A stretch of 17,017 bases of DNA from Anoxynatronum sp033549305 (GCA_033549305.1 JAWSUV010000052.1:1-17017); one strand, 5' to 3'. Numbered from the stretch's first letter, positions 1 through 8,373 are shown. Notes: generated from the letters alone by a model not told the origin. Made by a program: numbers and translations.

Positions 1-30
1 AAAGTAGAGCTCAAGAGGATTTTCACATTT

Positions 31-43
31 TTTCCTTAGGAAA
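31..43. repeat. Short perfect inverted repeat upstream of the LysM-protein gene
   Basis: TTTCCT-T-AGGAAA is a 13-base perfect palindrome with 6-base arms, about 80 bases before the start of the LysM-protein gene. It could be an operator half-site pair. It lacks a following T-run, so it is not a convincing terminator for whatever lies to the left of the window. No good sigma-A promoter stands out in positions 1-125: a TTCACA at 22-27 has only a poor -10 match 17 bases downstream. The function is unknown. Confidence 0.25.
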
Positions 44-125
44 GAGGAATCAGGCGTTTTTTATCGAATATATCCTATCAAGAAGCAGCCATCCGATCAT
101 CTCGAAAGACAGGGAGGGAATGAGT

Positions 126-1373
126 ATGAACCGGGAAGCCGTCATTAACACCCAGTATCAAGTGACAGATGTACTCCACCAGGATTCTTTCCAGCGAATT
201 TACCTGGCGCAGGATCTGTTCTCCGAATCTAAAACACCCGTCTACCTGACAGCTTTCAAGGATTTGGAAGCAGGACAGCCTGTTATCAATGCTTTCCAGG
301 ATTATTCGCAGGAGATGAAGCTCTTCTTTGATGACTTTTTTCTTCTGGAGGATGCATTCTACACAGTATCCAAGCAGTGCCCCGGCAAACCCTTCCCCGG
401 ATTTATCACCAATACCATTCTCAATCCCTATGAAAAAGGTCTGATTGTCAGCAACTACCTGAATAAATTGCTGGCTATGGAACCGTTGCCGATGATGGTG
501 AAATATGTACTCTCCTCATTTGGCAACATCTGTATTGTGGACAGAAAAATCGTATGCATGAACAACATTTTATTCTTTTCACCGGAAGATCTTGAGGCCA
601 CTCGGCAGGAACATGTTCAGCGGATCGGCGATTTCATCCTGTGTGTCTACGGCAATTCTCTCTATGCCGATGTGAAAGATGTTCAGGAAGGCACACAGCC
701 AGAGGTAGCCGCCATCATTCAGCGCTGCTTCAGCGGCGAATACCCGGACGTGAGCGCGGTCCAGAAGGACTTCAACCCCATCTTCTTCAAATCGCGGTTG
801 AAGCAGGATGACAGGCCTTCTTATTCAATCCATGCTCGAGGTCTGCCGACGGAAGATTCTGCTGATGAAGGAGATATTCTGACAATGCCTGATCACCCTG
901 ATGCACCAAAACGACCTTTTCTTATGGCCCGGCAAAGCAAACTCGGCCGCCGCGGTAAACGGTCACTTCTCCACCGCAAGTGGCTGATCGCCGCTTTGGC
1001 GCTGCTCTTCTTTTTTATTGGTTTAACAGGCATCAGCCGCCTGTTTAGCCGTGAGCGGCCAGAAGAAATTGCTGGATCCCCACCGGCGGCAGAGCAACCC
1101 GAAACACCTCCCCAGGATGAGGAAATACCTGCTGAGTCCGAGGAGCCGGAATTGCCGGATGTCCCTGATTCAGAAACACCCGCGGAACCAACACCACCCG
1201 CTTCAACCGAACCTTACACCACCTACACTGTCCAGTCAGGTGATACGCTTTACGGCATCAGCCAACGGTTTTACGGCGATGGCCGCCGGTATCCAGAAAT
1301 CATGGCTTACAACAACATCGAAGACGCATCCACTCTCCTTGTCGGCCAGGTTCTGAGAATACCCAATGACTAG
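126..1373 (+). CDS. Single-span membrane protein with pseudokinase-like N-terminal region and C-terminal LysM domain
   Basis: Residue numbers count from the in-frame ATG at 120. The second ATG (126) is preferred because AGGGAGG lies 8 bases before it but almost touches the first. Residues about 11-225 resemble a protein kinase fold by spacing only: a Y-x-V...L beta-1 strand, an IYLAQD strand, a possible beta-3 lysine (K47), a GDFILCVYG stretch like kinase helix F, and an IIQRCFSGEYPDV segment like the C-lobe end. The glycine loop, HRD and DFG motifs are absent, so catalysis is unlikely. A basic stretch (RRGKRSLLHRK) precedes a membrane span at about 288-308, which predicts a cytoplasmic N-terminus. 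An acidic proline-rich linker (about 311-365) leads to a LysM domain (about 368-414, YTVQSGDTLYGIS... to VLRIPN) that would bind peptidoglycan outside. The LysM call is firm and the kinase resemblance is inference. The role is unknown; it could link the cell wall to a cytoplasmic partner. Confidence 0.85.
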   Translation: MNREAVINTQYQVTDVLHQDSFQRIYLAQDLFSESKTPVYLTAFKDLEAGQPVINAFQDYSQEMKLFFDDFFLLEDAFYTVSKQCPGKPFPGFITNTILNPYEKGLIVSNYLNKLLAMEPLPMMVKYVLSSFGNICIVDRKIVCMNNILFFSPEDLEATRQEHVQRIGDFILCVYGNSLYADVKDVQEGTQPEVAAIIQRCFSGEYPDVSAVQKDFNPIFFKSRLKQDDRPSYSIHARGLPTEDSADEGDILTMPDHPDAPKRPFLMARQSKLGRRGKRSLLHRKWLIAALALLFFFIGLTGISRLFSRERPEEIAGSPPAAEQPETPPQDEEIPAESEEPELPDVPDSETPAEPTPPASTEPYTTYTVQSGDTLYGISQRFYGDGRRYPEIMAYNNIEDASTLLVGQVLRIPND

Positions 1374-1422
1374 TGTTGGAGGGTATCTACTCGCAGCGAA
1401 ATCGTTGTACGCCAAAGAATCC

Positions 1423-1453
1423 AAAAAGAACCGGAAATTCCCCCGGTTCTTTT
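1423..1453. terminator. Bidirectional rho-independent terminator between converging genes
   Basis: AAAAAGAACCGG pairs perfectly with CCGGTTCTTTTT around a 7-base loop, and two further T residues follow on the plus strand. The A-run on one side and T-run on the other let it work in both directions. It lies between the stop of the LysM-protein gene (1373) and the stop of transketolase (1483), which converge, so one structure can end both transcripts. Confidence 0.9.
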
Positions 1454-1482
1454 TTTCCATTCTATGCCTTATTGGATTCCCA

Positions 1483-3471
1483 TCAATTCTTCAACAGTGC
1501 TTCAGCAGCGTTAATCACTGCGTCCGCCGATAACCCAAACTTTTCAAACAGCAGTTCTCCTGGTGCGGACGCCCCAAACTGTTCCAGACTGATCACCTGA
1601 CCATCCAGACCGACATATTTATACCAGCCGAGGCCGCTTCCTGCCTCCACTGCAATCCGCTTGCGAAGGCCGGGAGGCATTACCTCGTGGCGGTAACTCT
1701 CCGGTTGCTGCTCAAACAGTTCCCAGGAAGGCATGCTGATGACACGGCAGGCGATGCCCTTTTCAGCTAACCGGTCTGCAGCCTCCATGATAAATGCCAC
1801 TTCCGATCCCGAAGCCATGAGCAGCAGTGTCGGGTCACCACTGCCTGTTTCTCTCAGCACATACCCGCCTTTCAGCGCACCCGGGCCTGTTTCCTCATAT
1901 AAAGGCAGGTTCTGGCGGGTGAGAACCAGCGAAACAGGGGTTGATGTGCTGCTAAGTGCCACTTTCCATCCCAAAGCAGTTTCTTTTCCATCCGCAGGAC
2001 GGAAGACGATCATGTTCGGCACACTCCGCAGCGCCATTAAATGTTCAATGGGTTGATGTGTAGGTCCGTCTTCTCCCACACCAATACTGTCATGGGTCAA
2101 AACGAAAGTCACTGGCGCACCCATGATGGCTGACAGCCGCATAGCTCCTTTCATATAATCGGTGAACACAAAGAAGGTGGATGCATACACCCGCAGACCG
2201 CCATGTAAGGCTATCCCGTTGGAAATCGCAGCCATGGCATGTTCACGCACCCCAAAGTGCAGGTTTGAACCGCCATGATCCTCCCGCTGAAAGTCAGAAT
2301 GTTTTTTCATCAACGTCTTTGTAGAAGGGGCCAGATCTGCTGAACCACCAAAAAGACTGGGAATTTTTTCCGCTAACCGGTTAAGTATTTCCTCTGAGGC
2401 AGAGCGGGTGGCATTGGGTTTATCATAAAGCCACAGACTGTTATCTTTCATCGCTTCTTGCATCCATGCCTCACCAAACCACTGATCCCATTCAGTTTCC
2501 ATTTCTGGAAATTGCGTAAAATAAGCACTCAGCATCATCTCCCAGGATGCTTCTTTTGCCATCCCTTGCTCAGCGATCTTTTCGCCCAGTTGCTTGACTG
2601 ATCCGGGAACCGTAAAGGGTGATTCTTCCCATCCCAGATTTTCTTTCATTTCCAGCAGATTTTTTTCTCCCAACGGCTCTCCATGAGCAGACGCCTTGCC
2701 CTGTTTCGCTGGGCTTCCATATCCAATGTCGGTGACCACTTCAATCATGGACGGACGGCTTAAATCAGCCTTGGCTTCCACCAGGGCAGCTTCAATGGCT
2801 TCCAGATCATTGCCGTCTTCCACTCGCTGCACCTGCCAGCCATAAGCCTGAAACCGTCGCTTTACATCTTCACGAAAGGCCAGTTGTGTGTCTCCTTCAA
2901 TGGAGATTCGATTGGAATCATACAAAACGATGAGTTTTCCCAAACCCAACGTCCCAGCCAGTGAAGCAGCCTCGGAGGTGATTCCCTCCATCATGCAGCC
3001 ATCCCCAGACAGCACATAGGTGTAATGATCGATCACCGGGTACCCCGGCCTGTTAAAGTGCGCTGCCAGCCTGGTTTCGGCCATCGCCATGCCTACACCG
3101 TTGGCAAACCCCTGCCCCAGAGGACCGGTAGTGGTTTCTACGCCGGCAGTGTGCCCATATTCCGGATGGCCGGGGGTGCGGCTTCCCCATTGGCGGAAAG
3201 ATTTGATTTCTTCCATGTTCAGATCGAATCCGAAAACATGCAAAAGCGAATACAGCAGCATTGACCCATGGCCAGCGGAAAGAATAAAGCGGTCACGGTT
3301 TTCCCATGCAGGGTTCTTCGGGTTGTAATTCAGTTGTCGGGTCCACAGGGTGTACGCCATGGGGGCTGCTCCCATGGGCAGGCCGGGGTGACCCGAATTG
3401 GCTTTCTCAACCGCTTCAGCAGACAGTACCCGAAGTGTGTTTACTGCCAGCTGATCCAGATTTTTATCCAT
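1483..3471 (-). CDS. tkt: Transketolase
   Basis: This thiamine-diphosphate enzyme moves two-carbon units between sugar phosphates in the non-oxidative pentose phosphate pathway. It supplies ribose 5-phosphate for nucleotides and erythrose 4-phosphate for aromatic amino acids. At 662 residues it is full family length. Visible motifs are SGHPG (H28) and SAGHGS (H68) near the active site, and the ThDP/metal motif GDGCMMEG (from G156) ending at N187. The central domain contains FGGSADLAPST and FGVREHAMAAISNG, and later HDSIGVGEDGPTHQPIEHL, all characteristic of transketolase. AAGGAGG lies 7 bases before the ATG. It is the last gene of the minus-strand block, 95 bases after the M20 hydrolase, and has its own promoter candidate in that gap, so it may be expressed independently of the vitamin operon. 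It ends at the bidirectional terminator. Confidence 0.97.
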   Translation of the reverse strand: MDKNLDQLAVNTLRVLSAEAVEKANSGHPGLPMGAAPMAYTLWTRQLNYNPKNPAWENRDRFILSAGHGSMLLYSLLHVFGFDLNMEEIKSFRQWGSRTPGHPEYGHTAGVETTTGPLGQGFANGVGMAMAETRLAAHFNRPGYPVIDHYTYVLSGDGCMMEGITSEAASLAGTLGLGKLIVLYDSNRISIEGDTQLAFREDVKRRFQAYGWQVQRVEDGNDLEAIEAALVEAKADLSRPSMIEVVTDIGYGSPAKQGKASAHGEPLGEKNLLEMKENLGWEESPFTVPGSVKQLGEKIAEQGMAKEASWEMMLSAYFTQFPEMETEWDQWFGEAWMQEAMKDNSLWLYDKPNATRSASEEILNRLAEKIPSLFGGSADLAPSTKTLMKKHSDFQREDHGGSNLHFGVREHAMAAISNGIALHGGLRVYASTFFVFTDYMKGAMRLSAIMGAPVTFVLTHDSIGVGEDGPTHQPIEHLMALRSVPNMIVFRPADGKETALGWKVALSSTSTPVSLVLTRQNLPLYEETGPGALKGGYVLRETGSGDPTLLLMASGSEVAFIMEAADRLAEKGIACRVISMPSWELFEQQPESYRHEVMPPGLRKRIAVEAGSGLGWYKYVGLDGQVISLEQFGASAPGELLFEKFGLSADAVINAAEALLKN

Positions 3472-3518
3472 TTTTCTGCCTCCTTACATTCGATGAACAA
3501 GCCATTCGCTTATGAACC

Positions 3519-3546
3519 ATTTTATCATACGAGTCCACCCTGTAAA
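3519..3546 (-). promoter_or_regulatory. Sigma-A type promoter candidate for transketolase
   Basis: Read on the minus strand: TTTACA (3546-3541), a 16-base spacer, then TAAAAT (3524-3519), with TG at the extended -10 position (TGATAAAAT). It lies just after the M20 hydrolase stop codon and about 50 bases before the transketolase ATG. Both hexamers are one mismatch from consensus. It is predicted from sequence alone. Confidence 0.6.
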
Positions 3547-3566
3547 AGAGGACGAGTTAACAGCTT

Positions 3567-4784
3567 CTATTCATTCAGATAATAGAGAGTCGCCAGAGCA
3601 AAAAGCTGGCTGGCTTCCACCAGTTCGTCTATGGTTACATACTCATCTGCCTGATGAGGAATTAGCCGGTCGCCGGCACCGGTGGTGATAATGGGAATAT
3701 TCTTCCAGGCATGTAAGTAAGTCCCGTCAGTGGCTCCCGGCACTCCATTGTATCGCGCCTCTTTTCCCGCTACATGGCGGTAGGCCCGATCCATGGCTTT
3801 GACCACTGGTTCTTCCATGTCGGTGCGTGTCCAGGGTCTTTCCTCCAGTATCTCCATTTTCGCTTGAAAATCCGGACGTTCTGCGGCCATTTTGTCCAGA
3901 ATCTCCTGTATCTGCCTGATCAGGACGGGGTGTTCCTGTCCTGGAATGGTCCGGATGTCTAAAGTGGTGTAACATTCCTTGGGAATCACATTAATTTGGG
4001 CTTCTCCTTTCCAGGGTGCCCGTAAAATCGTTGGTGTAATGCTGGGGAGTCCCAAGTGTTCATCTTTCCCCAGGCGATCCATTTCTGCCTGTTGCAGCTT
4101 TTCCAGCTCCATGATCACAGCCGCCATTCCCCAATTGGGATTAATGCCTGCCAGCGGCATGGCACCATGAGCCATTTTCCCCATCACTCTCAGAGAAATA
4201 CGCAGAGCTCCCTTTTGGGTAATGCACAACTGGTTTTCTTCCGGTTCACAAATGATGGCTGCATCCACCTCGTCCGCCCAGCCCTGGTTGATAAAGGATT
4301 TAATTCCCAGCATCATCCCTTCCTCATCTACAGGGATACAAAGCATAATCCGGCCTTTAAAGGGGATCCCGGAATCCCGGATGGCTTTCACCGCCATGAC
4401 AGCCGCGGCCAGGTTGCCTTTTGTATCACATGCCCCTCGGCCATAGATGCGGCCGTCTTTCATCTCTGCACCAAAAGGATCAACTGTCCATTCCTCAGGA
4501 TCACCGGCGGTGACCACGTCTGTATGCCCTTCCAGCAGAAGTGTTTTGCCTGGTTCCAGCCCTTCCAGAATGCCAATCACATTGGGTCTGCCAGGAGCCA
4601 CTTCTTCGACATGGACTTCAAGCCCGATTTGTTTGAGTTTGTCTGCGACAAAAAGAGCTGCCTTTTCTTCATTGGCATCTGGTATTTCGGGATCATAGAC
4701 GCTTCTAATTCGAATCAGATCCCGGGTGAAATCAACTAAATCTTTTCGATTCACATGGCGAACCACTTTTTCCAGGGATTTCAT
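3567..4784 (-). CDS. M20 family metallohydrolase (ArgE/DapE-type deacylase or dipeptidase)
   Basis: This is a two-zinc amide hydrolase of 405 residues, a normal length for the ArgE/DapE/CPG2 group. The metal and catalytic set is complete: H87 and D89 in EGHTD, bridging D120 in YGRGACDTKGN, E154-E155 in PVDEEG, E180 in IICEPEE, and H377 in IPHQADEY. H206 (MAHGAMP) sits in the dimerisation domain where ArgE/DapE proteins have a substrate histidine. The family includes acetylornithine and succinyl-diaminopimelate deacylases, carnosinase-like dipeptidases and N-carbamoyl-beta-alanine amidase, so sequence alone does not give the substrate. No arginine or lysine biosynthesis gene is nearby. The ribosome-binding site (AAGGAG, 8 bases before ATG) overlaps the panB stop codon and the gap is only 11 bases, so it is almost certainly co-transcribed and probably translationally coupled with panB. 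A role in freeing beta-alanine or trimming a pantothenate-like compound is inference from context. Confidence 0.9.
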   Translation of the reverse strand: MKSLEKVVRHVNRKDLVDFTRDLIRIRSVYDPEIPDANEEKAALFVADKLKQIGLEVHVEEVAPGRPNVIGILEGLEPGKTLLLEGHTDVVTAGDPEEWTVDPFGAEMKDGRIYGRGACDTKGNLAAAVMAVKAIRDSGIPFKGRIMLCIPVDEEGMMLGIKSFINQGWADEVDAAIICEPEENQLCITQKGALRISLRVMGKMAHGAMPLAGINPNWGMAAVIMELEKLQQAEMDRLGKDEHLGLPSITPTILRAPWKGEAQINVIPKECYTTLDIRTIPGQEHPVLIRQIQEILDKMAAERPDFQAKMEILEERPWTRTDMEEPVVKAMDRAYRHVAGKEARYNGVPGATDGTYLHAWKNIPIITTGAGDRLIPHQADEYVTIDELVEASQLFALATLYYLNE

Positions 4785-4795
4785 CTTCCCACTCC

Positions 4796-5629
4796 TTAGT
4801 ATAATCGCTTCAATTCCTCTTCTGTCACGCCGCCAAACACATGCTTTTCTTCCGGAAACCGGTTTTGCCGCACATCTTCTTTAAATGCAGCCAAACCTTC
4901 CAGAATCAGGTCGCCCAACTGGGCATACTGCTTGACAAATTTGGGGAGGAACTTTTCGAACAGGCCAAACATGTCGTGAAACACCAGTACCTGTCCATCA
5001 CAGTAACGGCCTCCTCCGATGCCGATCGTCGGAATGGACACCTTTTCTGTGATTAATTTAGCCACGTTTTCCGGTACTGCTTCGATAATCAGACTCCATG
5101 CACCGGCTGCTTCCAAATCCAGTGCATCCTGAAGCAGTTCTTTTGCGGCCGCTTCTCCTTTTCCCTGCACTTTGAATCCTCCCAGCTTGGAAACCGTCTG
5201 AGGCGTTAATCCAATATGTCCCATCACAGGGATCCCGGCAGCGACAATTCGTTTGACGACACCCGCCATTTGGGTTCCGCCTTCCAGTTTAATGGTGTCG
5301 CAACCCCCTTCTTTCATCAGACGGATTGCATTGGCAACTGCGTCCTCCGGCGAAATGTGATAGGATCCGAAAGGCATGTCACCCACAATCAGCGGATGGG
5401 GAGCCCCTTTTACCACCGGTTTAATGTGGTGGATCATCTCATCCACGGTAACCGGAACAGTGGAATCCAGCCCCAGAACCGTCATGGCCAGGGAATCTCC
5501 CACCAGGATAATCTCAATGCCAGCTTTTTCCACAAAGCAGGCTGTAGGATAATCATAAGCGGTCGTCATGCTGATCTTGATACCCTCCCGCTTCATTTGC
5601 TGTAGCTGTGGTATGGTTACTGCCGCCAT
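4796..5629 (-). CDS. panB: 3-methyl-2-oxobutanoate hydroxymethyltransferase (ketopantoate synthesis)
   Basis: PanB transfers a hydroxymethyl group from 5,10-methylenetetrahydrofolate to 2-oxoisovalerate to make ketopantoate, the first committed step of pantothenate and coenzyme A synthesis. It is a cytoplasmic TIM-barrel enzyme, and 277 residues is the usual length. Recognisable segments are MTTAYDYPTA near the start, VGDSLAMTVLG with metal ligand D45, VGDMPFGSY with D84, IKLEGG with E116, GHIGLTPQ, the catalytic-base segment IIEAVPE (E183), and CDGQVLVFHDM. Most homologues have GIGAG-type residues just before CDGQ, while here it reads GIGGGRYCDGQ, a mild variation. AAGGAGG is placed 7 bases before the ATG. 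It lies 33 bases after the P1 amidase and 11 bases before the M20 hydrolase. The usual partners panC, panD and panE are not in this window. Confidence 0.96.
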   Translation of the reverse strand: MAAVTIPQLQQMKREGIKISMTTAYDYPTACFVEKAGIEIILVGDSLAMTVLGLDSTVPVTVDEMIHHIKPVVKGAPHPLIVGDMPFGSYHISPEDAVANAIRLMKEGGCDTIKLEGGTQMAGVVKRIVAAGIPVMGHIGLTPQTVSKLGGFKVQGKGEAAAKELLQDALDLEAAGAWSLIIEAVPENVAKLITEKVSIPTIGIGGGRYCDGQVLVFHDMFGLFEKFLPKFVKQYAQLGDLILEGLAAFKEDVRQNRFPEEKHVFGGVTEEELKRLY

Positions 5630-5662
5630 TATAGTTCCTCCTTTTTTTACAGATGGGTCCCG

Positions 5663-6631
5663 TCATCCTCTGGACGTTCCTGACCAGGCAGGTAATCCAC
5701 CAGCCGATTGTGCACGTTTTACCGCATTAACCACTGCCATTTCCATGACCAGTGATGCTGCAAATCCCACAGCATTCAGATCACTGCGTTTGTCTCCATA
5801 TGATAGGGAAAAAATGGTGTCTCCGTCATACTGGGTATGCACCGGTCGAATGGTTCGGGCATAGCCGTTGTGCGCCATTTGTGCTACTTTTGCAGCTTCT
5901 GTTTTTGTCAGTGCCGCATCAGTGGCCACCACACCCAGGGTGGTATTTGTATGGAATCCTGCAATAATCCGGTTCAGATCGCCGGTAATGAGTTTACCTG
6001 AATCAGCAAATCCTCCGACGACTGGTTTCCGGACGCCAGCCAAAATCTCCTGAGTTTCCGGGTGAATAACGTCACCAAAAGCATTCACTGCCACTAACGC
6101 TGCGACCCGCACCCCGCCACCAATTTTCATGGATGCACTGCCCAATCCTGACTTCATGGCAAGTTTCGGACCCAGCAGTTTTCCTACTGTTGCACCCGTA
6201 CCGGCTCCAATACTTCCCTGAACAACTGTTTCTGCCGTAGCATTCTGACATGCCTCATATCCCATGGCTGCATCTGGTCGCACTTTTGGATCGCCAATCA
6301 TTAAGTCAAAAAGAACTGCCGCCGGCACAATGGGTACCCTCGCAACCCCCACATCAAAACCGATGTTGTGTTCTTCCAGGAATCGCATAACCCCTCCAGC
6401 CGCATCCAGTCCGAAAGCACTGCCGCCAGATAAAAGAATGGCATGCACCCGGTCGATCATTTTGATGGGATGGAGCAAATCCGTCTCCCGGGTTCCCGGT
6501 GCTGATCCCCGCACTTCCACTCCTGCCACAGCACCTTCTCCGCAAAGAATCACGGTACATCCGGTAATCCCCTGATGATCCTGGGCATGGCCCACTTTTA
6601 ATCCACTAATATCTGTTAGCGTACCGTTCAT
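5663..6631 (-). CDS. P1 family (DmpA/BapA/NylC-type) self-processing amidase or aminopeptidase
   Basis: This is a 322-residue member of the P1/S58 family of N-terminal nucleophile hydrolases. Typical segments are ISGLKVGHAQD at the start, GCTVILC, EVRGSAPGTRETDLL, ILLSGGSAFGLDAAGGVMRFLEE, GSIGAGTGATVGK and TNTTLGVVATDA. The precursor normally cleaves itself before a Ser or Thr that becomes the nucleophile. By analogy with NylC (Asn-Thr cleavage) the site should be N229-T230. Family members hydrolyse D- or L-aminoacyl peptides (DmpA), beta-alanyl peptides (BapA) or nylon oligomers (NylC). GGAGG lies 9 bases before the ATG. It follows ecfT by 42 bases and precedes panB by 33, so it belongs to the vitamin operon. 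Release of beta-alanine for pantothenate synthesis would fit both the family and the position, but the substrate cannot be read from sequence. No signal peptide is seen, so it should act in the cytoplasm on an imported substrate. Confidence 0.9.
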   Translation of the reverse strand: MNGTLTDISGLKVGHAQDHQGITGCTVILCGEGAVAGVEVRGSAPGTRETDLLHPIKMIDRVHAILLSGGSAFGLDAAGGVMRFLEEHNIGFDVGVARVPIVPAAVLFDLMIGDPKVRPDAAMGYEACQNATAETVVQGSIGAGTGATVGKLLGPKLAMKSGLGSASMKIGGGVRVAALVAVNAFGDVIHPETQEILAGVRKPVVGGFADSGKLITGDLNRIIAGFHTNTTLGVVATDAALTKTEAAKVAQMAHNGYARTIRPVHTQYDGDTIFSLSYGDKRSDLNAVGFAASLVMEMAVVNAVKRAQSAGGLPAWSGTSRG

Positions 6632-6673
6632 TCATTTCTACCTCCTGCATCGCTCATTCCTTTACTGAGCCTG

Positions 6674-7507
6674 TTAAATTTGAATAGGTGGTGGAAACAT
6701 CTGAATCACAGCGATTAAGAGTATCGTAAAGAGCAGGACCACTGCAAACGATTTGGTGTCTGCAGCGCCCATTTTTAATTGTCTCATTTTGGTCCTTCCG
6801 GTACCCCCGGTATAGTTCCGAGCCTCCATGGCAATGATCAGGTCCTCTGCGCGTTTAAATGCGTTTAGAAAGAGAGGCAGAAAAACCGGAAATATTTTTG
6901 CGGTCTTCTGGATGAAATTGCCCCGGTCAAAATCCACACCTCGGGCCATTTGCGCCTTGACAATTTTTTCCATTTCTTCCGCCAGAGTGGGTACAAATCG
7001 CAGGGCGATAACAAGGGTCATAGCCAATTCATGAGACGGTACCCCGATTTTTCGAAATGGCTTCAGAAGCGCCTCAATGCCATCTGTCAGTTCCACCATG
7101 GAAGTGGCCATGGTAAGGATTGTGGTGATGAGGAAAAGCAACAGCACACGAATGGACATTAACGTTCCCATTCGAAGTCCCACGTCTGTCGCTTCCAAAA
7201 AACCAAGAGAGAAGATCACCTGCGCATGATCCGGCTTTTGGAGAAACAACTGGAAAAACCACATAATCACCAGCACCGGGATCATGGGTTTCAATCCTTT
7301 TATGGCAAACCCTACCGGTATCTGTGATGCCCATACAAGGTAAAGGGCAAAAAGAGCATAGACGCCATACGCCGTATACGTCTTGATGAAAAAAAGCAGG
7401 GTGATCAGCAGAATGGACAACATGATTTTCGTGCGCGGATCAGATTGGTGTACCGTTGTTTTTCTGGGAATGTACACCCCCAGCGTGATGTCTTTTGTCA
7501 GTTCCAT
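6674..7507 (-). CDS. ecfT: ECF transporter transmembrane component EcfT
   Basis: EcfT is the membrane scaffold that couples the two ATPases to the substrate-binding S-component in energy-coupling factor vitamin uptake. At 277 residues it has family length, with hydrophobic segments around 28-45, 46-62, 72-90, 118-135 and a last span near 252-270. The cytoplasmic coupling helices carry the family's Ala-Arg signatures: MARG (R179) and EARN (R220). The stretch ALLKPFRKIGVPSHELAMTLVIALRFVPTL is highly characteristic. Its ATG lies inside the last codons of ecfA2 (10-base overlap), with purine-rich GAGGGGAGGGG just upstream, implying translational coupling. The second signature is ARN where many members have ARG. 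It forms one complex with the two ATPases and S-component encoded upstream. Confidence 0.94.
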   Translation of the reverse strand: MELTKDITLGVYIPRKTTVHQSDPRTKIMLSILLITLLFFIKTYTAYGVYALFALYLVWASQIPVGFAIKGLKPMIPVLVIMWFFQLFLQKPDHAQVIFSLGFLEATDVGLRMGTLMSIRVLLLFLITTILTMATSMVELTDGIEALLKPFRKIGVPSHELAMTLVIALRFVPTLAEEMEKIVKAQMARGVDFDRGNFIQKTAKIFPVFLPLFLNAFKRAEDLIIAMEARNYTGGTGRTKMRQLKMGAADTKSFAVVLLFTILLIAVIQMFPPPIQI

Positions 7508-8373
7508 CCCATGTCCCCTCCCCTCTCAGCCATACCCGCCGCAATGGCATCGATGGTTTCTTCCACCGTTAAGGTATCAGTAGGCACGTGCAGTCCTCTG
7601 AGAGCCAATTTTTGCATGATCTCGATGGTTTCAGGAATGCCCAGCCCAATTTTCCGCAGTCGTTCCGATTCTGAAAAAATGGACCGTGTGGTTCCATCAG
7701 CAAATATGCGCCCTTCATTCATCACCACAATGCGTTTTGCCATCCGCGCTACGTCCTCCATGGTATTGGAAATAAACACGATGGTCATCTCTTTTTCACG
7801 ATGGAGACGGCCGATGACTTCCAATATTTCCTCTCGTCCCCGGGGATCCAGTCCAGCGGTGGGGTCATCAAGCACCAACACCCGCGGATGCCCTGCCAAA
7901 ACACCCGCAATAGCCGCCCGCCTTTTCTGCCCGCCGCTTAACGCAAAGATATCCCTTTTGAAAAAAATGTCATATTTCAGACCTACCAGTTCCATTGATT
8001 CTCTCACGCGACGGTCCGTTTCTTCTTTGCTGCATTTTTGATTGATTGGGGCAAAAGCAATGTCTTCCCCAACGGTCTCCTTGAACAGTTGATTCTCTGG
8101 ATTTTGGAAGACATAACCTACCTGATGTCGGACTGCGACGATATCTGTCGCTTTATCAGACAAATCATGCCCATCAACCAGCACACGGCCTTCTTTTGGG
8201 ATAAAGAGTCCGTTAAAGTGCTGTGCCAGCGTCGTTTTTCCCGACTGGGTCGGCCCGATAAGCCCTACAAATTCTCCGTCTTTGATTTCCAGATTCACAT
8301 CAAAAAGCACTTTCTTTTCAAAAGGTGTCCCGGCTTTGTATCGATGATTGAGGTTCTCTACAACAATGGACAT
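7498..8373 (-). CDS. ecfA2: ECF transporter ATPase EcfA2, with substitutions at two catalytic positions
   Basis: This is the second ATPase of the ECF module, 291 residues. Order of motifs: Walker A GPTQSGKTT (K46), Q-loop YVFQNPENQLF, signature ALSGGQKRR, Walker B VLVLDDPTAGLDP, then the H-loop region VFISNTMEDVA. Two positions differ from the usual family. The catalytic glutamate after the Walker B aspartate (D169) is Asp (D170, codon GAC), and the switch histidine is Asn (N203, codon AAT). EcfA2 proteins normally read LDEPTAGLDP and a TH motif there. Walker A also has Q where GSGKS-type homologues have G. The ATP site built from this subunit's Walker motifs is therefore probably slow or degenerate, while EcfA1 looks intact. 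The gene overlaps ecfA1 by 16 bases and ecfT by 10. The nearest good ribosome-binding site (GAGGAG) is about 14 bases from the ATG, longer than usual, so translation may depend on coupling. Confidence 0.93.
   Translation of the reverse strand: MSIVVENLNHRYKAGTPFEKKVLFDVNLEIKDGEFVGLIGPTQSGKTTLAQHFNGLFIPKEGRVLVDGHDLSDKATDIVAVRHQVGYVFQNPENQLFKETVGEDIAFAPINQKCSKEETDRRVRESMELVGLKYDIFFKRDIFALSGGQKRRAAIAGVLAGHPRVLVLDDPTAGLDPRGREEILEVIGRLHREKEMTIVFISNTMEDVARMAKRIVVMNEGRIFADGTTRSIFSESERLRKIGLGIPETIEIMQKLALRGLHVPTDTLTVEETIDAIAAGMAERGGDMGWN

Noticed and set aside
4056..4739. A 227-codon open frame on the plus strand opposite the M20 hydrolase gene
   Set aside because: It is antisense to a gene with a complete metal-binding set, has no plausible ribosome-binding site, and its translation has the His/Phe/Cys-rich look of a shadow frame.
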